From contig NZ_MRTD01000008.1 of the NCBI RefSeq assembly GCF_001956295.1, positions 124,001-188,000 on the forward strand: a DNA stretch of 64,000 nucleotides, in the 5' to 3' direction. Positions within the stretch are counted from its first letter, which is position 1, and every line of letters begins with the position of its first letter. The position numbers and the translations under genes were made by a program. This stretch comes from Paenibacillus sp. FSL A5-0031. GTDB lineage: Bacteria > Bacillota > Bacilli > Paenibacillales > Paenibacillaceae. The notes under the pieces are model-generated. The model was not told the DNA's origin, ran no database searches, and saw nothing but the letters and a program-made list of their open reading frames with translations. Positions 43,689 to 51,740 of the stretch are shown piece by piece.

Positions 43689-43701
43689 GGGGTGCTGGCC
43701 T

Positions 43702-44649
43702 TTGGAGAGAAATTTGTTGTCCATCATCGGGAATACGCCGCTTGTTCAGCTCTCGAAGCTGTTTGCGAACGATCGCGGCATTAAAGTATTCGCAAAGCTT
43801 GAATTGCTAAACCCGGGAGGCAGCGCGAAAGACCGCTCCGCCGCCCGTATTATTAATAAAGCATGGGATGAAGGATTGATCGGGCCCGGCTCCGTCATCA
43901 TTGAGTCCAGCTCAGGGAATATGGCGATTAGTCTCGCTGCCATCAGCTCCTACCTCGGCATGAAATTCGTAAGCGTCATTGATCCGAAGGCGACGCAGCA
44001 AAATATCCGCATCATGCGTGCTTATGGCGCAGAGATCGAACTGGTTGAGGAGCCTGACATTGAGACAGGTGAGTTTCTGCCCGCAAGGTTAAATCGAGTA
44101 CAGCAATTATTAGAGCGCATCCCCAATAGCTTCTGGCCGAATCAATATGCGAATAAAAACAACTATTTGTCTCACTATGAGGGTACGATGCACGAAATTG
44201 CTGAAGAGCTGGGACATGTCGATTTTGTTGTCGGCGGCGTCAGCACCTGCGGCACCATGTTAGGCTGCTCGCAATATGTGCGCGAGCATAAGCTATCCAC
44301 GAAAGTGGTTGCTGTTGATGCGGCAGGCAGCGTTATTTTCGGAGGAGTGAACGGCAACCGCCGCTTCCCGGGACTTGGAACAGGAATCATACCGCCCTTT
44401 GCCCAGACGAGGTTTATGGATCAAGCTATAAAGGTAGCCGATAAAGATATGGTCGATGGCTGCAGGCTGCTCGTTGCGCAGGAATCGATTTTGGCAGGAC
44501 CTTCCTCTGGCGCGATTATCCATGCCTTAAAATCGATCGAGCACGAGCTGCCCGATGATGCCATATGCGTCGTTATTATACATGATCGCGGAGAGCGATA
44601 CATGGATACCGTATTCAACGATGAGTGGGTAAAGCAGCAATTCGGCTGA
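43702..44649 (+). CDS. sbnA: 2,3-Diaminopropionate synthesis enzyme SbnA
   Basis: SbnA (315 aa) is a PLP enzyme of the cysteine-synthase fold that joins O-phosphoserine and glutamate to N-(1-amino-1-carboxy-2-ethyl)glutamate. It resembles staphylococcal SbnA closely: FAKLELLNPGGSAKDRSA (PLP lysine, about 30-47), ESSSGNMAISLA, VIDPKATQQNIRIMRAYGAEIELVEEPD, WPNQYANKNNYLSHY, VGGVSTCGTMLGCS and AVDAAGSVIFGG. The start is TTG at 43702, seven nt after AAGGGGTG. It is 13 bp after the adenylate-forming gene and 48 bp before sbnB. An ordinary cysteine synthase is unlikely because of the partner gene. Confidence 0.93.
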   Translation: MERNLLSIIGNTPLVQLSKLFANDRGIKVFAKLELLNPGGSAKDRSAARIINKAWDEGLIGPGSVIIESSSGNMAISLAAISSYLGMKFVSVIDPKATQQNIRIMRAYGAEIELVEEPDIETGEFLPARLNRVQQLLERIPNSFWPNQYANKNNYLSHYEGTMHEIAEELGHVDFVVGGVSTCGTMLGCSQYVREHKLSTKVVAVDAAGSVIFGGVNGNRRFPGLGTGIIPPFAQTRFMDQAIKVADKDMVDGCRLLVAQESILAGPSSGAIIHALKSIEHELPDDAICVVIIHDRGERYMDTVFNDEWVKQQFG

Positions 44650-44697
44650 ATTCGCTCTGAAATTCAGCACACTCCCTAATCCAAAAACGAGAGGAAC

Positions 44698-45687
44698 ATG
44701 ACCGTGCTATATCTCGGCGATGAACATATTCGCACGATCGGATTGCACTGGGAAGAGCTTGTTGACAGCATAGAGGTTGCGGTGCAAATTATCGATTCAG
44801 GCGATTATGCACAGCCGATAAAGCCCTACCTGCGTTATCGCAATCCAGCTAATCGTATCATAGCTATGCCGGCTTACATCGGCGGATCGGTAAAGACTGC
44901 CGGTATGAAGTGGATCGCCAGCTTCCCAGGCAATATCGATTCCGGTTTGCCAAGGGCACACAGCGTCACACTGCTCAACAACGCAGAAACAGGCATTCCT
45001 TACGCCATGCTGGGCACCCCGCTGCCGAGCGCTGCCCGGACAGCTGCAGTCAGCGGTTTATTCATCCGCCATTATCTAAAAACACGTACCGCATCAAAAC
45101 GCTTAAAGGTTGGAATCATCGGCTTCGGGCCTGTAGGCCGCCTTCATTATGATATGTGCTGCCGCTTATTCGGGGAGCATTTAGAGGATATACAGGTGTA
45201 TGATATACGCGGATGCGAGCTGGATAACCCTGAGCTCTCTGCTGTGGACGCTGCACTGCGCCATCGTACGCGTCTCGCCAGCAGCTGGCAGCAGTTATAT
45301 AACGAGTGCAATCTCATTATTAATTGCACAGTAAGCTCTCAGCGTTATATCGATACTCCTCCCGCTGAAGGCACTCTTCTGCTCGATGTTTCTTTACGGG
45401 ATTATACAGCAGCAGCTATAAGCGGCATTAACGCGATTATCGTCGACGATTGGAATGAGGTTTGCCGCGAAAATACTGACATTGAGCTGCTGCATCTTGA
45501 GAGCGGCTTAACAGAAGCACAAACCAGCTCCCTAACCGATGTGATTTGCCGCGGAGCGCTTGCCAGCATCTCCGATTCGGAGCCTATATTATTTTGTCCG
45601 ATGGGTATGGCCGTGTTTGATATGGCGATAGCCGATTATTTCGTCCAGCGAGCGCAAGCGCTTGGAATCGGACTACAGCTGAAGTAA
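44698..45687 (+). CDS. sbnB: 2,3-Diaminopropionate synthesis enzyme SbnB
   Basis: SbnB (329 aa) belongs to the ornithine cyclodeaminase family and oxidatively cleaves the SbnA product with NAD+ to L-2,3-diaminopropionate and 2-oxoglutarate. Diagnostic blocks are QPIKPYLRYRNPANRIIAMPAYIGG (about 41-65), GMKWIASFPGN, SAARTAAVSG, the Rossmann motif VGIIGFGPVGRLHYD (about 137-151), CTVSSQRYIDTPP, VVDDW-like IVDDWNEVCREN and LFCPMGMAVFDMAIADYF. ATG at 44698 is close to GAGAGG; GTG at 44704 has better spacing. A bidirectional terminator follows. Confidence 0.93.
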   Translation: MTVLYLGDEHIRTIGLHWEELVDSIEVAVQIIDSGDYAQPIKPYLRYRNPANRIIAMPAYIGGSVKTAGMKWIASFPGNIDSGLPRAHSVTLLNNAETGIPYAMLGTPLPSAARTAAVSGLFIRHYLKTRTASKRLKVGIIGFGPVGRLHYDMCCRLFGEHLEDIQVYDIRGCELDNPELSAVDAALRHRTRLASSWQQLYNECNLIINCTVSSQRYIDTPPAEGTLLLDVSLRDYTAAAISGINAIIVDDWNEVCRENTDIELLHLESGLTEAQTSSLTDVICRGALASISDSEPILFCPMGMAVFDMAIADYFVQRAQALGIGLQLK

Positions 45688-45731
45688 TGCTCCCAGCGGA
45701 AAAATGGCTATATGCCGCTTCTCGGGTATAC

Positions 45732-45777
45732 AAAAAAAGGATGACACCATCGGCACGCATGGCATCATCCTTTTTTT
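45732..45777. terminator. Bidirectional terminator after sbnB
   Basis: A7-GGATGA (45732-45744) pairs with TCATCC-T7 (45765-45777), with a second inner CCAT/ATGG stem. It serves sbnB and the convergent IDEAL-domain gene. Confidence 0.93.
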
Positions 45778-45816
45778 CGTCGGTGCTATGATGTGATAGG
45801 AGGCAAGCCTGCTCGA

Positions 45817-46182
45817 TCAAGCAGATTGACCAAGTCGATTGACTGGAAATGAATATACCTTCGAACGTTCTCCAGCCTCAGCCGCTTCTTCGCTAGCCTT
45901 CTTCGCATTGGTCAGCTCCATAAACCAAGCTTCGTCCCATGTATCTAAAGCTAAGTCAATTGCATTTTGAAAAACCTGCGCATCATTTATAGTAATTTCG
46001 GATACGTTTTTGAGCCATGATGAACGAACGGCTACGGTTTTCCCTATAACCTCTACGTTATCCGACTTTACAACGCTCACGGTTACAAATCCTTGCAAAA
46101 TATCGATGGTTTCGACAAAACCATGAATGAGCTCGCCATCTTTTGTTTTACCTTGTACCCAATCGCTTATGTTGAATTTCAT
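45817..46182 (-). CDS. IDEAL-domain protein
   Basis: This soluble 121-residue protein has a beta-rich N-terminal half (about residues 1-60: WVQGKTKDGELIHGFVETIDILQGFVTV) and an IDEAL motif at about 70-90 (AIDLALDTWDEAWFMELT), a short helical module found in small Firmicute proteins. ATG at 46182 has AGGTGGTG upstream and is preferred to TTG two codons earlier. It is monocistronic and convergent with sbnB. Its function is unknown. Confidence 0.8.
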   Translation of the reverse strand: MKFNISDWVQGKTKDGELIHGFVETIDILQGFVTVSVVKSDNVEVIGKTVAVRSSWLKNVSEITINDAQVFQNAIDLALDTWDEAWFMELTNAKKASEEAAEAGERSKVYSFPVNRLGQSA

Positions 46183-46406
46183 CTCCAAACACCACCTATC
46201 CCTAATAGTAAGAATACCCCGTTAACTGTAACTTTTTTTGGTACACTTGCTTTAAAAAAGTAGACGCTTCTTTTATGATTAAGCTACGTCCTATTGGTGA
46301 CTTCCATACTGTAAGTTTAATAATTACAGTTACCTTTGTCAAGTTGTTCATGAGAAATGGACGTTTTGGCTTTAACGCCCAGCTTCCCACTACAATAATA
46401 TGCAGT

Positions 46407-46643
46407 TTAGCTCCAGCCCCAGAAGAACCCGTCTCTCTCCCAAGCGGCCTTCCCCTTATGAAGCTTACGGAACACTTTTTTCACTTCTTTGTCGATTGAA
46501 GCGTTGCCGTGCTCATTCACATATATAAACGATTCGCCAAAATGGCTTTTTATATGCTCAACTGCGGCGCTTTGATGCAAAATCCCTTTTTCCTTCAATT
46601 CGTTCAGCATCCATTCTGCAACCTCATTAGCAGTATGCGACAT
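46407..46643 (-). CDS. Small conserved protein of unknown function
   Basis: This 78-residue acidic/basic protein (SHTANEVAEWMLNELKEKGI start, GKAAWERDGFFWGW end) looks like a small conserved Firmicute family; I recall DUF6953-type proteins with this pattern but cannot confirm it. The fold is likely winged-helix-like: helix, loop, helix, two strands (SFIYVNEHGNASI), helix. ATG at 46643 has AAGGAGTG six nt upstream. Function is unknown. Confidence 0.72.
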   Translation of the reverse strand: MSHTANEVAEWMLNELKEKGILHQSAAVEHIKSHFGESFIYVNEHGNASIDKEVKKVFRKLHKGKAAWERDGFFWGWS

Positions 46644-46726
46644 CGCTCTCACTCCTTCATTAAATAAACGCTGTAACTATAGCACACTTCGTCCTTCCTC
46701 TACAATATAAGGAGCCGCTGTGCGCA

Positions 46727-46780
46727 TTGACAGTGTATTGTCCATTCCTCTATATTATATTTATCACAATTTAATTTTGT
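46727..46780 (+). promoter_or_regulatory. Promoter and candidate OhrR operator
   Basis: TTGACA (46727-46732) and TATATT (46751-46756) are 18 nt apart. Just downstream, CACAATTTAATTTTGT (46765-46780) resembles the OhrR operator TACAATT-AATTGTA with one base shifted. Placed over the likely start site, it suggests autorepression. Confidence 0.5.
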
Positions 46781-46847
46781 TAAACTTAGAACATTAGCTC
46801 CTTGCCTTTTAAACAAACAAATTCACCTTCCCACGGAGGACAACAAC

Positions 46848-47297
46848 ATGGACAGCAACGAAATTTTAAAACTGGACAATCAAATATGCTTCGCTTTTTA
46901 TGCCTGCTCTCGAGAGATTACTAAGCTTTATCGCCCAATGCTCGAGAAGATCGACCTTACCTACACGCAATACGTTACAATGCTCGCCCTATGGGAGCAG
47001 GATCATGTCACGGTAACCGCTCTTGGCAATAAGCTTTATCTGGACTCAGGCACGTTAACCCCTCTTCTTAAGAAGCTGGAGGCTGCAGGACATATAACGC
47101 GTACGCGTGACCGCAACGATGAACGCAGCGTATTGGTGGAACTCACAGAGCAAGGCCGAGCGTTAAAGGAACAAGCCGTCGATATTCCTCATCAGCTCGC
47201 ATGCAAGCTTGACGGCACACCTGAAGAAGGTGCTGCATTGCTGGAACAAATGCATCAGTTCCTAGACCGAATACAGCAAGGATCAGCTAGAGCATAA
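46848..47297 (+). CDS. ohrR: MarR-family peroxide sensor, OhrR-like
   Basis: This 149-residue MarR-type repressor is close to Bacillus OhrR over its full length, with LDNQICFAFYACSREITKLYRPML at the start, LGNKLYLDSGTLTPLLKKLE as the recognition region and RDRNDERSVLVELTEQGR as the wing. Cys14 matches the organic-hydroperoxide-sensing cysteine; a second cysteine at 20 is extra. ATG at 46848 follows CGGAGG. The usual ohrA partner is absent; an aldo/keto reductase gene follows by 53 bp and is probably the target. Confidence 0.87.
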   Translation: MDSNEILKLDNQICFAFYACSREITKLYRPMLEKIDLTYTQYVTMLALWEQDHVTVTALGNKLYLDSGTLTPLLKKLEAAGHITRTRDRNDERSVLVELTEQGRALKEQAVDIPHQLACKLDGTPEEGAALLEQMHQFLDRIQQGSARA

Positions 47298-47350
47298 CGG
47301 AAAAAGACAGCTGCCAATTACTTATTCTGAAATTCTGAAGGGAGCAAGCC

Positions 47351-48328
47351 ATGACATTATCTACGGTTAGGCCATTTGGCCAAACGAGTTTGCAGTTATC
47401 TCCGCTTGGCCTTGGCTGCTGGCAATTCAGCAATGGCAAAGGGCTCGTCGGAAAGTTTTGGCCCGCTCTGAAGGGCGAAATCATTAATGATATCGTAAAA
47501 ACAAGCTACGAAGGCGGTATTAACTGGTTTGACACCGCTGAAATTTACGGAAACGGCCAATCCGAGCAGCTGCTCGCCAGCGCTTTGCGCGAAGCCCTAC
47601 CAGCAGAAGATAAGGTCTATATTGCGACCAAGTGGTGGCCGGCAATGCGTACCGCCAGCAACATTGGCCGTACAATTGATGTGAGAATTAAACAGCTTGA
47701 GGGGCGTACAATTGACCTCTATCAGGTGCATCAGCCCTTCTCCTTCTCTTCAGTGAGCAGTGAGATGAAGGAAATGGCGAAGCTGGCCGCTGCCGGAAAA
47801 ATCAAAAATATAGGGGTAAGCAATTTCTCCGCTAAACAAATGCATGAGGCCGATCGCGTTCTGCGAGAGCATGGCTTGCAGCTCGCCTCCAATCAAGTAA
47901 AATACAGCCTGCTTGACCGCCGCATCGAGAAAAATGGTATTCTCGAGACGGCGCAAGAACTCGGTTGTGCAATCATTGCTTATTCTCCGCTTGAACAGGG
48001 TATATTAAGCGGGAAGTTTCATCACGATCCTTCTCTGATCAAAGCAATTAGCGGCCCGCGCAAATGGAGCTCCGCTTTTCAAACAAACGGCCTAAAACGA
48101 TCTAAGCCGCTTATTGATTCGCTTGAGCAGGTAGCTGCTCGTTATGAGGCTACGGCAACACAAATCGCGTTAAATTGGCTCATCCATGCTCATGGAGATA
48201 CTGTATTCGCGATTCCCGGAGCATCAAAAATTCACCATGCCGAGCAAAACGTGAAAGCTATGCGTTTTAAGCTGACAATAGATGAAATTAACGAAATTAG
48301 CGAAGCTTCAGCACTTGCAGCTCGCTAA
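47351..48328 (+). CDS. Aldo/keto reductase
   Basis: This 325-residue NADPH-dependent oxidoreductase has the AKR TIM barrel: LGLGCWQFSNG (about 17), INWFDTAEIYGNGQSEQLL (Asp and Tyr of the catalytic tetrad, about 55-73), IATKWW (Lys, about 91), LYQVHQP (His, about 121), IGVSNFSA, YSPLEQGILSGKF and IPGASKIHHAEQN. It most resembles AKR11-type general stress reductases of Bacillus. It probably reduces reactive aldehydes formed in peroxide stress, consistent with the OhrR-like gene before it. ATG at 47351 follows GGGAG. Confidence 0.88.
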   Translation: MTLSTVRPFGQTSLQLSPLGLGCWQFSNGKGLVGKFWPALKGEIINDIVKTSYEGGINWFDTAEIYGNGQSEQLLASALREALPAEDKVYIATKWWPAMRTASNIGRTIDVRIKQLEGRTIDLYQVHQPFSFSSVSSEMKEMAKLAAAGKIKNIGVSNFSAKQMHEADRVLREHGLQLASNQVKYSLLDRRIEKNGILETAQELGCAIIAYSPLEQGILSGKFHHDPSLIKAISGPRKWSSAFQTNGLKRSKPLIDSLEQVAARYEATATQIALNWLIHAHGDTVFAIPGASKIHHAEQNVKAMRFKLTIDEINEISEASALAAR

Positions 48329-48339
48329 TCCCGCCTCTC

Positions 48340-48365
48340 GATTCAAAGCAAGGAATGCAGGGTAT
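48340..48365 (+). promoter_or_regulatory. Sigma-B-like promoter candidate before the YflT-like gene
   Basis: GATTCA (48340-48345), a 14-nt spacer and GGGTAT (48360-48365) fit the general-stress promoter pattern GTTTAA-N12-15-GGGTAT at ten of twelve bases. The gene it faces belongs to a family of general stress proteins. Whether this organism has a sigma-B is unknown. Confidence 0.4.
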
Positions 48366-48414
48366 AAGTAGATGTAACCTCATTCTAGCTTAGATACGAG
48401 AGGAGAACTCCCCT

Positions 48415-48906
48415 ATGACGACAGCCATTGGAGTATTTGACAAAGAAGAAGGTGTCTTGGAAGCGATCAAACGGTTTCAAGCAGCGAGAACAAATAGACA
48501 TAATCTTAGAATCGTTCTGAAGAACAAGGAATCGGCTCCGCTTCTTGTTTCCGATTCAAGCATCCCTATTGAGGAAGTTTATGAAATTCGAGAAGCGCAA
48601 GAGGTGAACCAAGCCGGAACGATCACTCCGCTTAGCGCCGCACCATTTGCAGCAGGTTCAGGTTATACCGCCGGAAGCACTGGCATAAACGGCGGCCCTA
48701 CCGGCATAGCCGCAGGCACAGTGAAGCTCGATAATGAGCCTGACACCAAAGACGTGCTCCATGATATTGGCATAGAAGACAAATTCATCGAACCTTGCAA
48801 AGAAGCTATCGATCAAGGCTACTACTTGCTAGTGGCTGACACCGATAACGAAGCCGCAGCAGGAGCCTTGCTACTTCAGTCGGGTGCATATAAAGTTCTT
48901 TATTAA
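48415..48906 (+). CDS. YflT-domain general stress protein
   Basis: This 163-residue soluble protein has the YflT/general stress protein 17M pattern: AIGVFDKEEGVLEAIKRFQ at the start, a Gly/Thr/Ala-rich middle (about 75-105) and a C-terminal repeat DIGIEDKFIEPCKEAIDQGYYLLVADTD (about 120-147). Related Bacillus proteins are induced by heat and salt; the molecular role is not known. ATG at 48415 follows GAGGAG. Confidence 0.82.
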   Translation: MTTAIGVFDKEEGVLEAIKRFQAARTNRHNLRIVLKNKESAPLLVSDSSIPIEEVYEIREAQEVNQAGTITPLSAAPFAAGSGYTAGSTGINGGPTGIAAGTVKLDNEPDTKDVLHDIGIEDKFIEPCKEAIDQGYYLLVADTDNEAAAGALLLQSGAYKVLY

Positions 48907-48913
48907 AAGCAAG

Positions 48914-48982
48914 CCAGAGGCTGTCCCTAGCAAATAGGGGCGGCCTCTTATTCATTTAAAGACCAATGAAAACAGCCTCTGG
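48914..48982 (+). terminator. Possible terminator after the YflT-like gene
   Basis: AGAGGCTGTCCCTA (48916-48929) pairs imperfectly with TAGGGGCGGCCTCT (48935-48948), followed by a weak T-rich stretch. CCAGAGGCTG (48914) also has an exact complement at 48973-48982, giving a competing fold. Confidence 0.5.
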
Positions 48983-49013
48983 CCACATGCTAACTCGCCT
49001 CTATTTATTTCAT

Positions 49014-49042
49014 TTGACACCTCTATATAGATTGAGTACAAT
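49014..49042 (+). promoter_or_regulatory. Sigma-A promoter of the glutathione peroxidase gene
   Basis: TTGACA (49014-49019) and TACAAT (49037-49042) with an exact 17-nt spacer; only one base differs from consensus. Confidence 0.85.
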
Positions 49043-49085
49043 TAAATTATAAAAAATATAAAATCGGTTAATGGAGGTTGTTCCT

Positions 49086-49562
49086 ATGTCCTTATACAAT
49101 ATTGAAGTAAAGACTATTAGAGGCGAAAAACAGACTCTAGCCCCTTATAAAGGCAAGGTCATGCTCATCGTGAATACAGCTACCAAATGCGGCTTCGCCC
49201 CGCAGTTCAAAGGACTTCAAAAACTTCATGACACCTATAATAAACAAGGCTTTTCTGTACTAGGCTTCCCCTCCTCGCAATTCGCCAATCAAGAGCTTAG
49301 CGACGACAGCAAGGTTGCAGAAGCATGCGAAATCAATTTCGGAGTATCGTTCCCTTTATTCTCCAAAGTGGATGTAAACGGCAGCACTGCGCACCCTTTA
49401 TTCCAGCACCTGACGAATGAAGCGCGCGGCTTCCTCGGCACAAGGTCGATCAAATGGAATTTCACCAAATTTCTTGTCGACCAGAACGGTAAGGTACTAA
49501 AGCGCTTCGGATCAAAGGATACACCTGAGAAAATCGAACGATATGTACAGAAGCTGCTGTAA
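49086..49562 (+). CDS. Glutathione peroxidase-like thiol peroxidase
   Basis: This 158-residue protein is of the bacterial Gpx/BsaA family, which reduce hydroperoxides, in bacteria usually at the expense of thioredoxin or similar thiols. The peroxidatic cysteine is Cys35 in NTATKCGFAPQFKGL (no selenocysteine). The glutamine and tryptophan of the active site are in FPSSQFANQE and IKWNFTKFLVD. The common FPCNQF motif has lost its cysteine, but a further one (EACEINFGVSFPLF) can serve as resolving residue. ATG at 49086 has GGAGG eight nt upstream. It is monocistronic, between its own promoter and a terminator. Confidence 0.92.
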   Translation: MSLYNIEVKTIRGEKQTLAPYKGKVMLIVNTATKCGFAPQFKGLQKLHDTYNKQGFSVLGFPSSQFANQELSDDSKVAEACEINFGVSFPLFSKVDVNGSTAHPLFQHLTNEARGFLGTRSIKWNFTKFLVDQNGKVLKRFGSKDTPEKIERYVQKLL

Positions 49563-49609
49563 AGTTCTGTTAAGGTCTTAACCTCTCCAGTTAATATATC
49601 CCGCAAATA

Positions 49610-49658
49610 AAGAAGCCTTCTTCCCCACTCAAAGTGTGGATAAGAAAGCTTCTTTTTT
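49610..49658 (+). terminator. Terminator after the glutathione peroxidase gene
   Basis: AAGAAGCCTTCTT pairs with AAGAAAGCTTCTT with one bulge around an inner CCACACTT-type stem, followed by a T run to 49658. Confidence 0.8.
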
Positions 49659-49810
49659 AATTGCCGCAATATTCGCGTTACTGCTGCGAGCATGAAAAAT
49701 CAATCGGATGATCACTTCTTTTAGCGATTAACCACTACCTTTGTCAGCCGTGCAGGAGAGCATGTTTTCGGCACGAATAACTCTAGTAATTAATAAGCGA
49801 GGTGATGACA

Positions 49811-50308
49811 ATGGCGTTGTTAAAAACCAAAGAAGCCGCTCAGCTTCTTGCTGTCAGTGAAACAACAGTCAGACGTTGGATATCCCAGTTCCCCTCTTCT
49901 TTCGGTAAGGATACGCTCGGTCACTATACCTTTGATGAGACGGCTCTTCATAACCTGCAGCTGATTAAGCAAGAATTGGAGGAAGGGATCAGTCTGCAAG
50001 ACATAAATCTTTCTCCCGTTCCACAAGATCTGCAGGCATCTGCACCTGTATACGAGGATCGAGAGGAACTGCTCCATCGACTGAGCCGTTTGGAAGCTTC
50101 CCTATCCCAGAAAGCGGATGAAGTCGTCACTTACCAGCTTCTGAGCCACCGGCAGGAGCTCGATGAGCTGCGGCTCGTTCTGACTCAGCTAACCGCAAGC
50201 ATGGACGCTCTGCAATACCCCAAGCAGCATATCGCCGCCGCATCGCTTCCAACAAAGGATCGCACCAAACGACGCAAGCTGATCAGCATCCTATTCCCTT
50301 TCCTATAA
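49811..50308 (+). CDS. RacA-like protein: MerR-type HTH plus coiled coil
   Basis: This 165-residue protein has a MerR-type helix-turn-helix at residues 1-45 (LKTKEAAQLLAVSETTVRRWISQFP) followed by LGHYTFDETALHNLQLIKQELEEGISLQDINL, closely matching the RacA pattern LGHYSF...SEGTAIQDIHL. Residues about 85-135 form a coiled coil, and the last 20 are basic. In Bacillus, RacA anchors the chromosome origin region to the cell pole at the start of sporulation. ATG at 49811 has GAGGTG six nt upstream and is preferred to earlier GTG/ATG codons. Another MerR-like regulator is the alternative. Confidence 0.72.
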   Translation: MALLKTKEAAQLLAVSETTVRRWISQFPSSFGKDTLGHYTFDETALHNLQLIKQELEEGISLQDINLSPVPQDLQASAPVYEDREELLHRLSRLEASLSQKADEVVTYQLLSHRQELDELRLVLTQLTASMDALQYPKQHIAAASLPTKDRTKRRKLISILFPFL

Positions 50309-50417
50309 CGACTAATCCTCTAGCTCTCGTAATGTCTCATGACGGGCAGCCAAGCTAAAGAAGACGACGAGTACAACTTGGCTGCTCCAATATAAAACTT
50401 TTTTAACTTATTGATCC

Positions 50418-51707
50418 TTATCCACTTACCTTTTCTAAAATATAAATAGCTTCGTCGACACTCATTTCCCTTTCGACCCGCTCCTCCATATCCTTCAAGC
50501 GCACTAAGCCCGCCTTCCATTCCGCCTCTCCCACCAAAAGAGCGTAACGTATGCCGCTGTTCGCTACCGATGCAAGTATATTTTTCAGCTTTCGTCCGCT
50601 AGAATCGAGCTTCACTCGAATGCCGCTCGCACGCAAATCCGCTGCGGTTTGCAGCAGTTCTGCCGCCGTTACGCTTACGGGAATGAGCACTACGTTAACC
50701 GAAGTGTTCGCTGCAGCAGCGTAACGTTCTTCAAGCAAAGCCATAATTGACTCCATCCCAAACGACAAGCCGACCGCTGCATACTCAGCATCATCCCTGC
50801 CTATAAGCTGTCCAATAATGGCATCATACCGACCGCCGCCGCCAAGGCTTGATGCGAAGCCGTTCGAAGCATCAAATATTTCATAAACCGTACCTGTGTA
50901 GAAAGACAACCCGCGTGAGAGAAAAGGGTCAAACACACAAACAGACTCTAATCCAAGCTTGCACAAAATATCACGAACCTCGATTACTTCCTGCGCCCCA
51001 GCACTATATTGCAGGTCATATTTATCTATCAATGTCTCTAGTGTAGGCTCCTCCAGCTCAATCAACTCTAAAATCGCAGCGATGACCCCGTCAGCCAAAC
51101 CCTTCTCAGCAAGCTCCGCCTTTACACTGTCTATTCCGATTTTTGCGAGCTTATCCAAAGTCAGCATAACCGACAACAAATCCTTTCCTTGGACGCCAAT
51201 TGCTGCAAGCATTTCGCCAAGAAACCGCCTATTATTCCATTTTAATTGGATATCCAGCTCTAGGGTGCGAAACACATCGACAGCCAGCTGCATCAATTCC
51301 ACCTCAGCTTCCGGCCCCTTCACCCCAACAACATCCACATCACATTGCAAAAATTCTCGCAGCCGCCCGCGTTTAACGGGACCATCGCGGAATACCTTCC
51401 CCATTTCATATCGCTTGAAAGGCAATTCAATACTCGGATTTAATGCCATCACCTTGGCAAAAGGGATCGTCAAATCATAGCGCAAGCCTAATCGTCGTTT
51501 TCGCTGATCTGTAAGCTGGTACATTTCCTTAACAATCTCATCGCCGCCTGCATATTTGGATGTCAAGAAAGCAAGATCAGTCAGCTCGGTAGACACCATC
51601 TCATCAAAGTCATACAGCTCAAACTTTTCCCGCAGAGTCTCCTGAATCTTTCTTCTAAGCGCTTGCTCCCTGCCGTAATAATCATAGGTTCCCTTTACAT
51701 TTTGCAT
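50418..51707 (-). CDS. hisS: Histidyl-tRNA synthetase
   Basis: HisRS (429 aa) charges tRNA-His. Class II motifs are clear: motif 2 in FKRYEMGKVFRDGPVKRGRLREFLQCDVDVVG (about 99-130), the histidine-binding LSRGLSFYTGTVYEIF (about 272-287) and motif 3 GGGGRYDAIIGQL with AVGLSFGMESI (about 295-330), then the anticodon domain (about 335-420). ATG at 51707 is used because the family begins with the M-Q-N-V-K-G-T-Y pattern, and GAGAGG lies upstream. Longer readings would run back through the leader terminator. The 401-bp region before it holds an attenuator with T-box features. Confidence 0.95.
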   Translation of the reverse strand: MQNVKGTYDYYGREQALRRKIQETLREKFELYDFDEMVSTELTDLAFLTSKYAGGDEIVKEMYQLTDQRKRRLGLRYDLTIPFAKVMALNPSIELPFKRYEMGKVFRDGPVKRGRLREFLQCDVDVVGVKGPEAEVELMQLAVDVFRTLELDIQLKWNNRRFLGEMLAAIGVQGKDLLSVMLTLDKLAKIGIDSVKAELAEKGLADGVIAAILELIELEEPTLETLIDKYDLQYSAGAQEVIEVRDILCKLGLESVCVFDPFLSRGLSFYTGTVYEIFDASNGFASSLGGGGRYDAIIGQLIGRDDAEYAAVGLSFGMESIMALLEERYAAAANTSVNVVLIPVSVTAAELLQTAADLRASGIRVKLDSSGRKLKNILASVANSGIRYALLVGEAEWKAGLVRLKDMEERVEREMSVDEAIYILEKVSG

Positions 51708-51740
51708 CACGATCATTCCTCTCACTGCATTATTGGAATA

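Noticed and set aside
46202..46390. 62-codon minus-strand frame between two small genes
   Set aside because: No ribosome binding site before its GTG or its internal ATG, no family resemblance, and the region is AT-rich.
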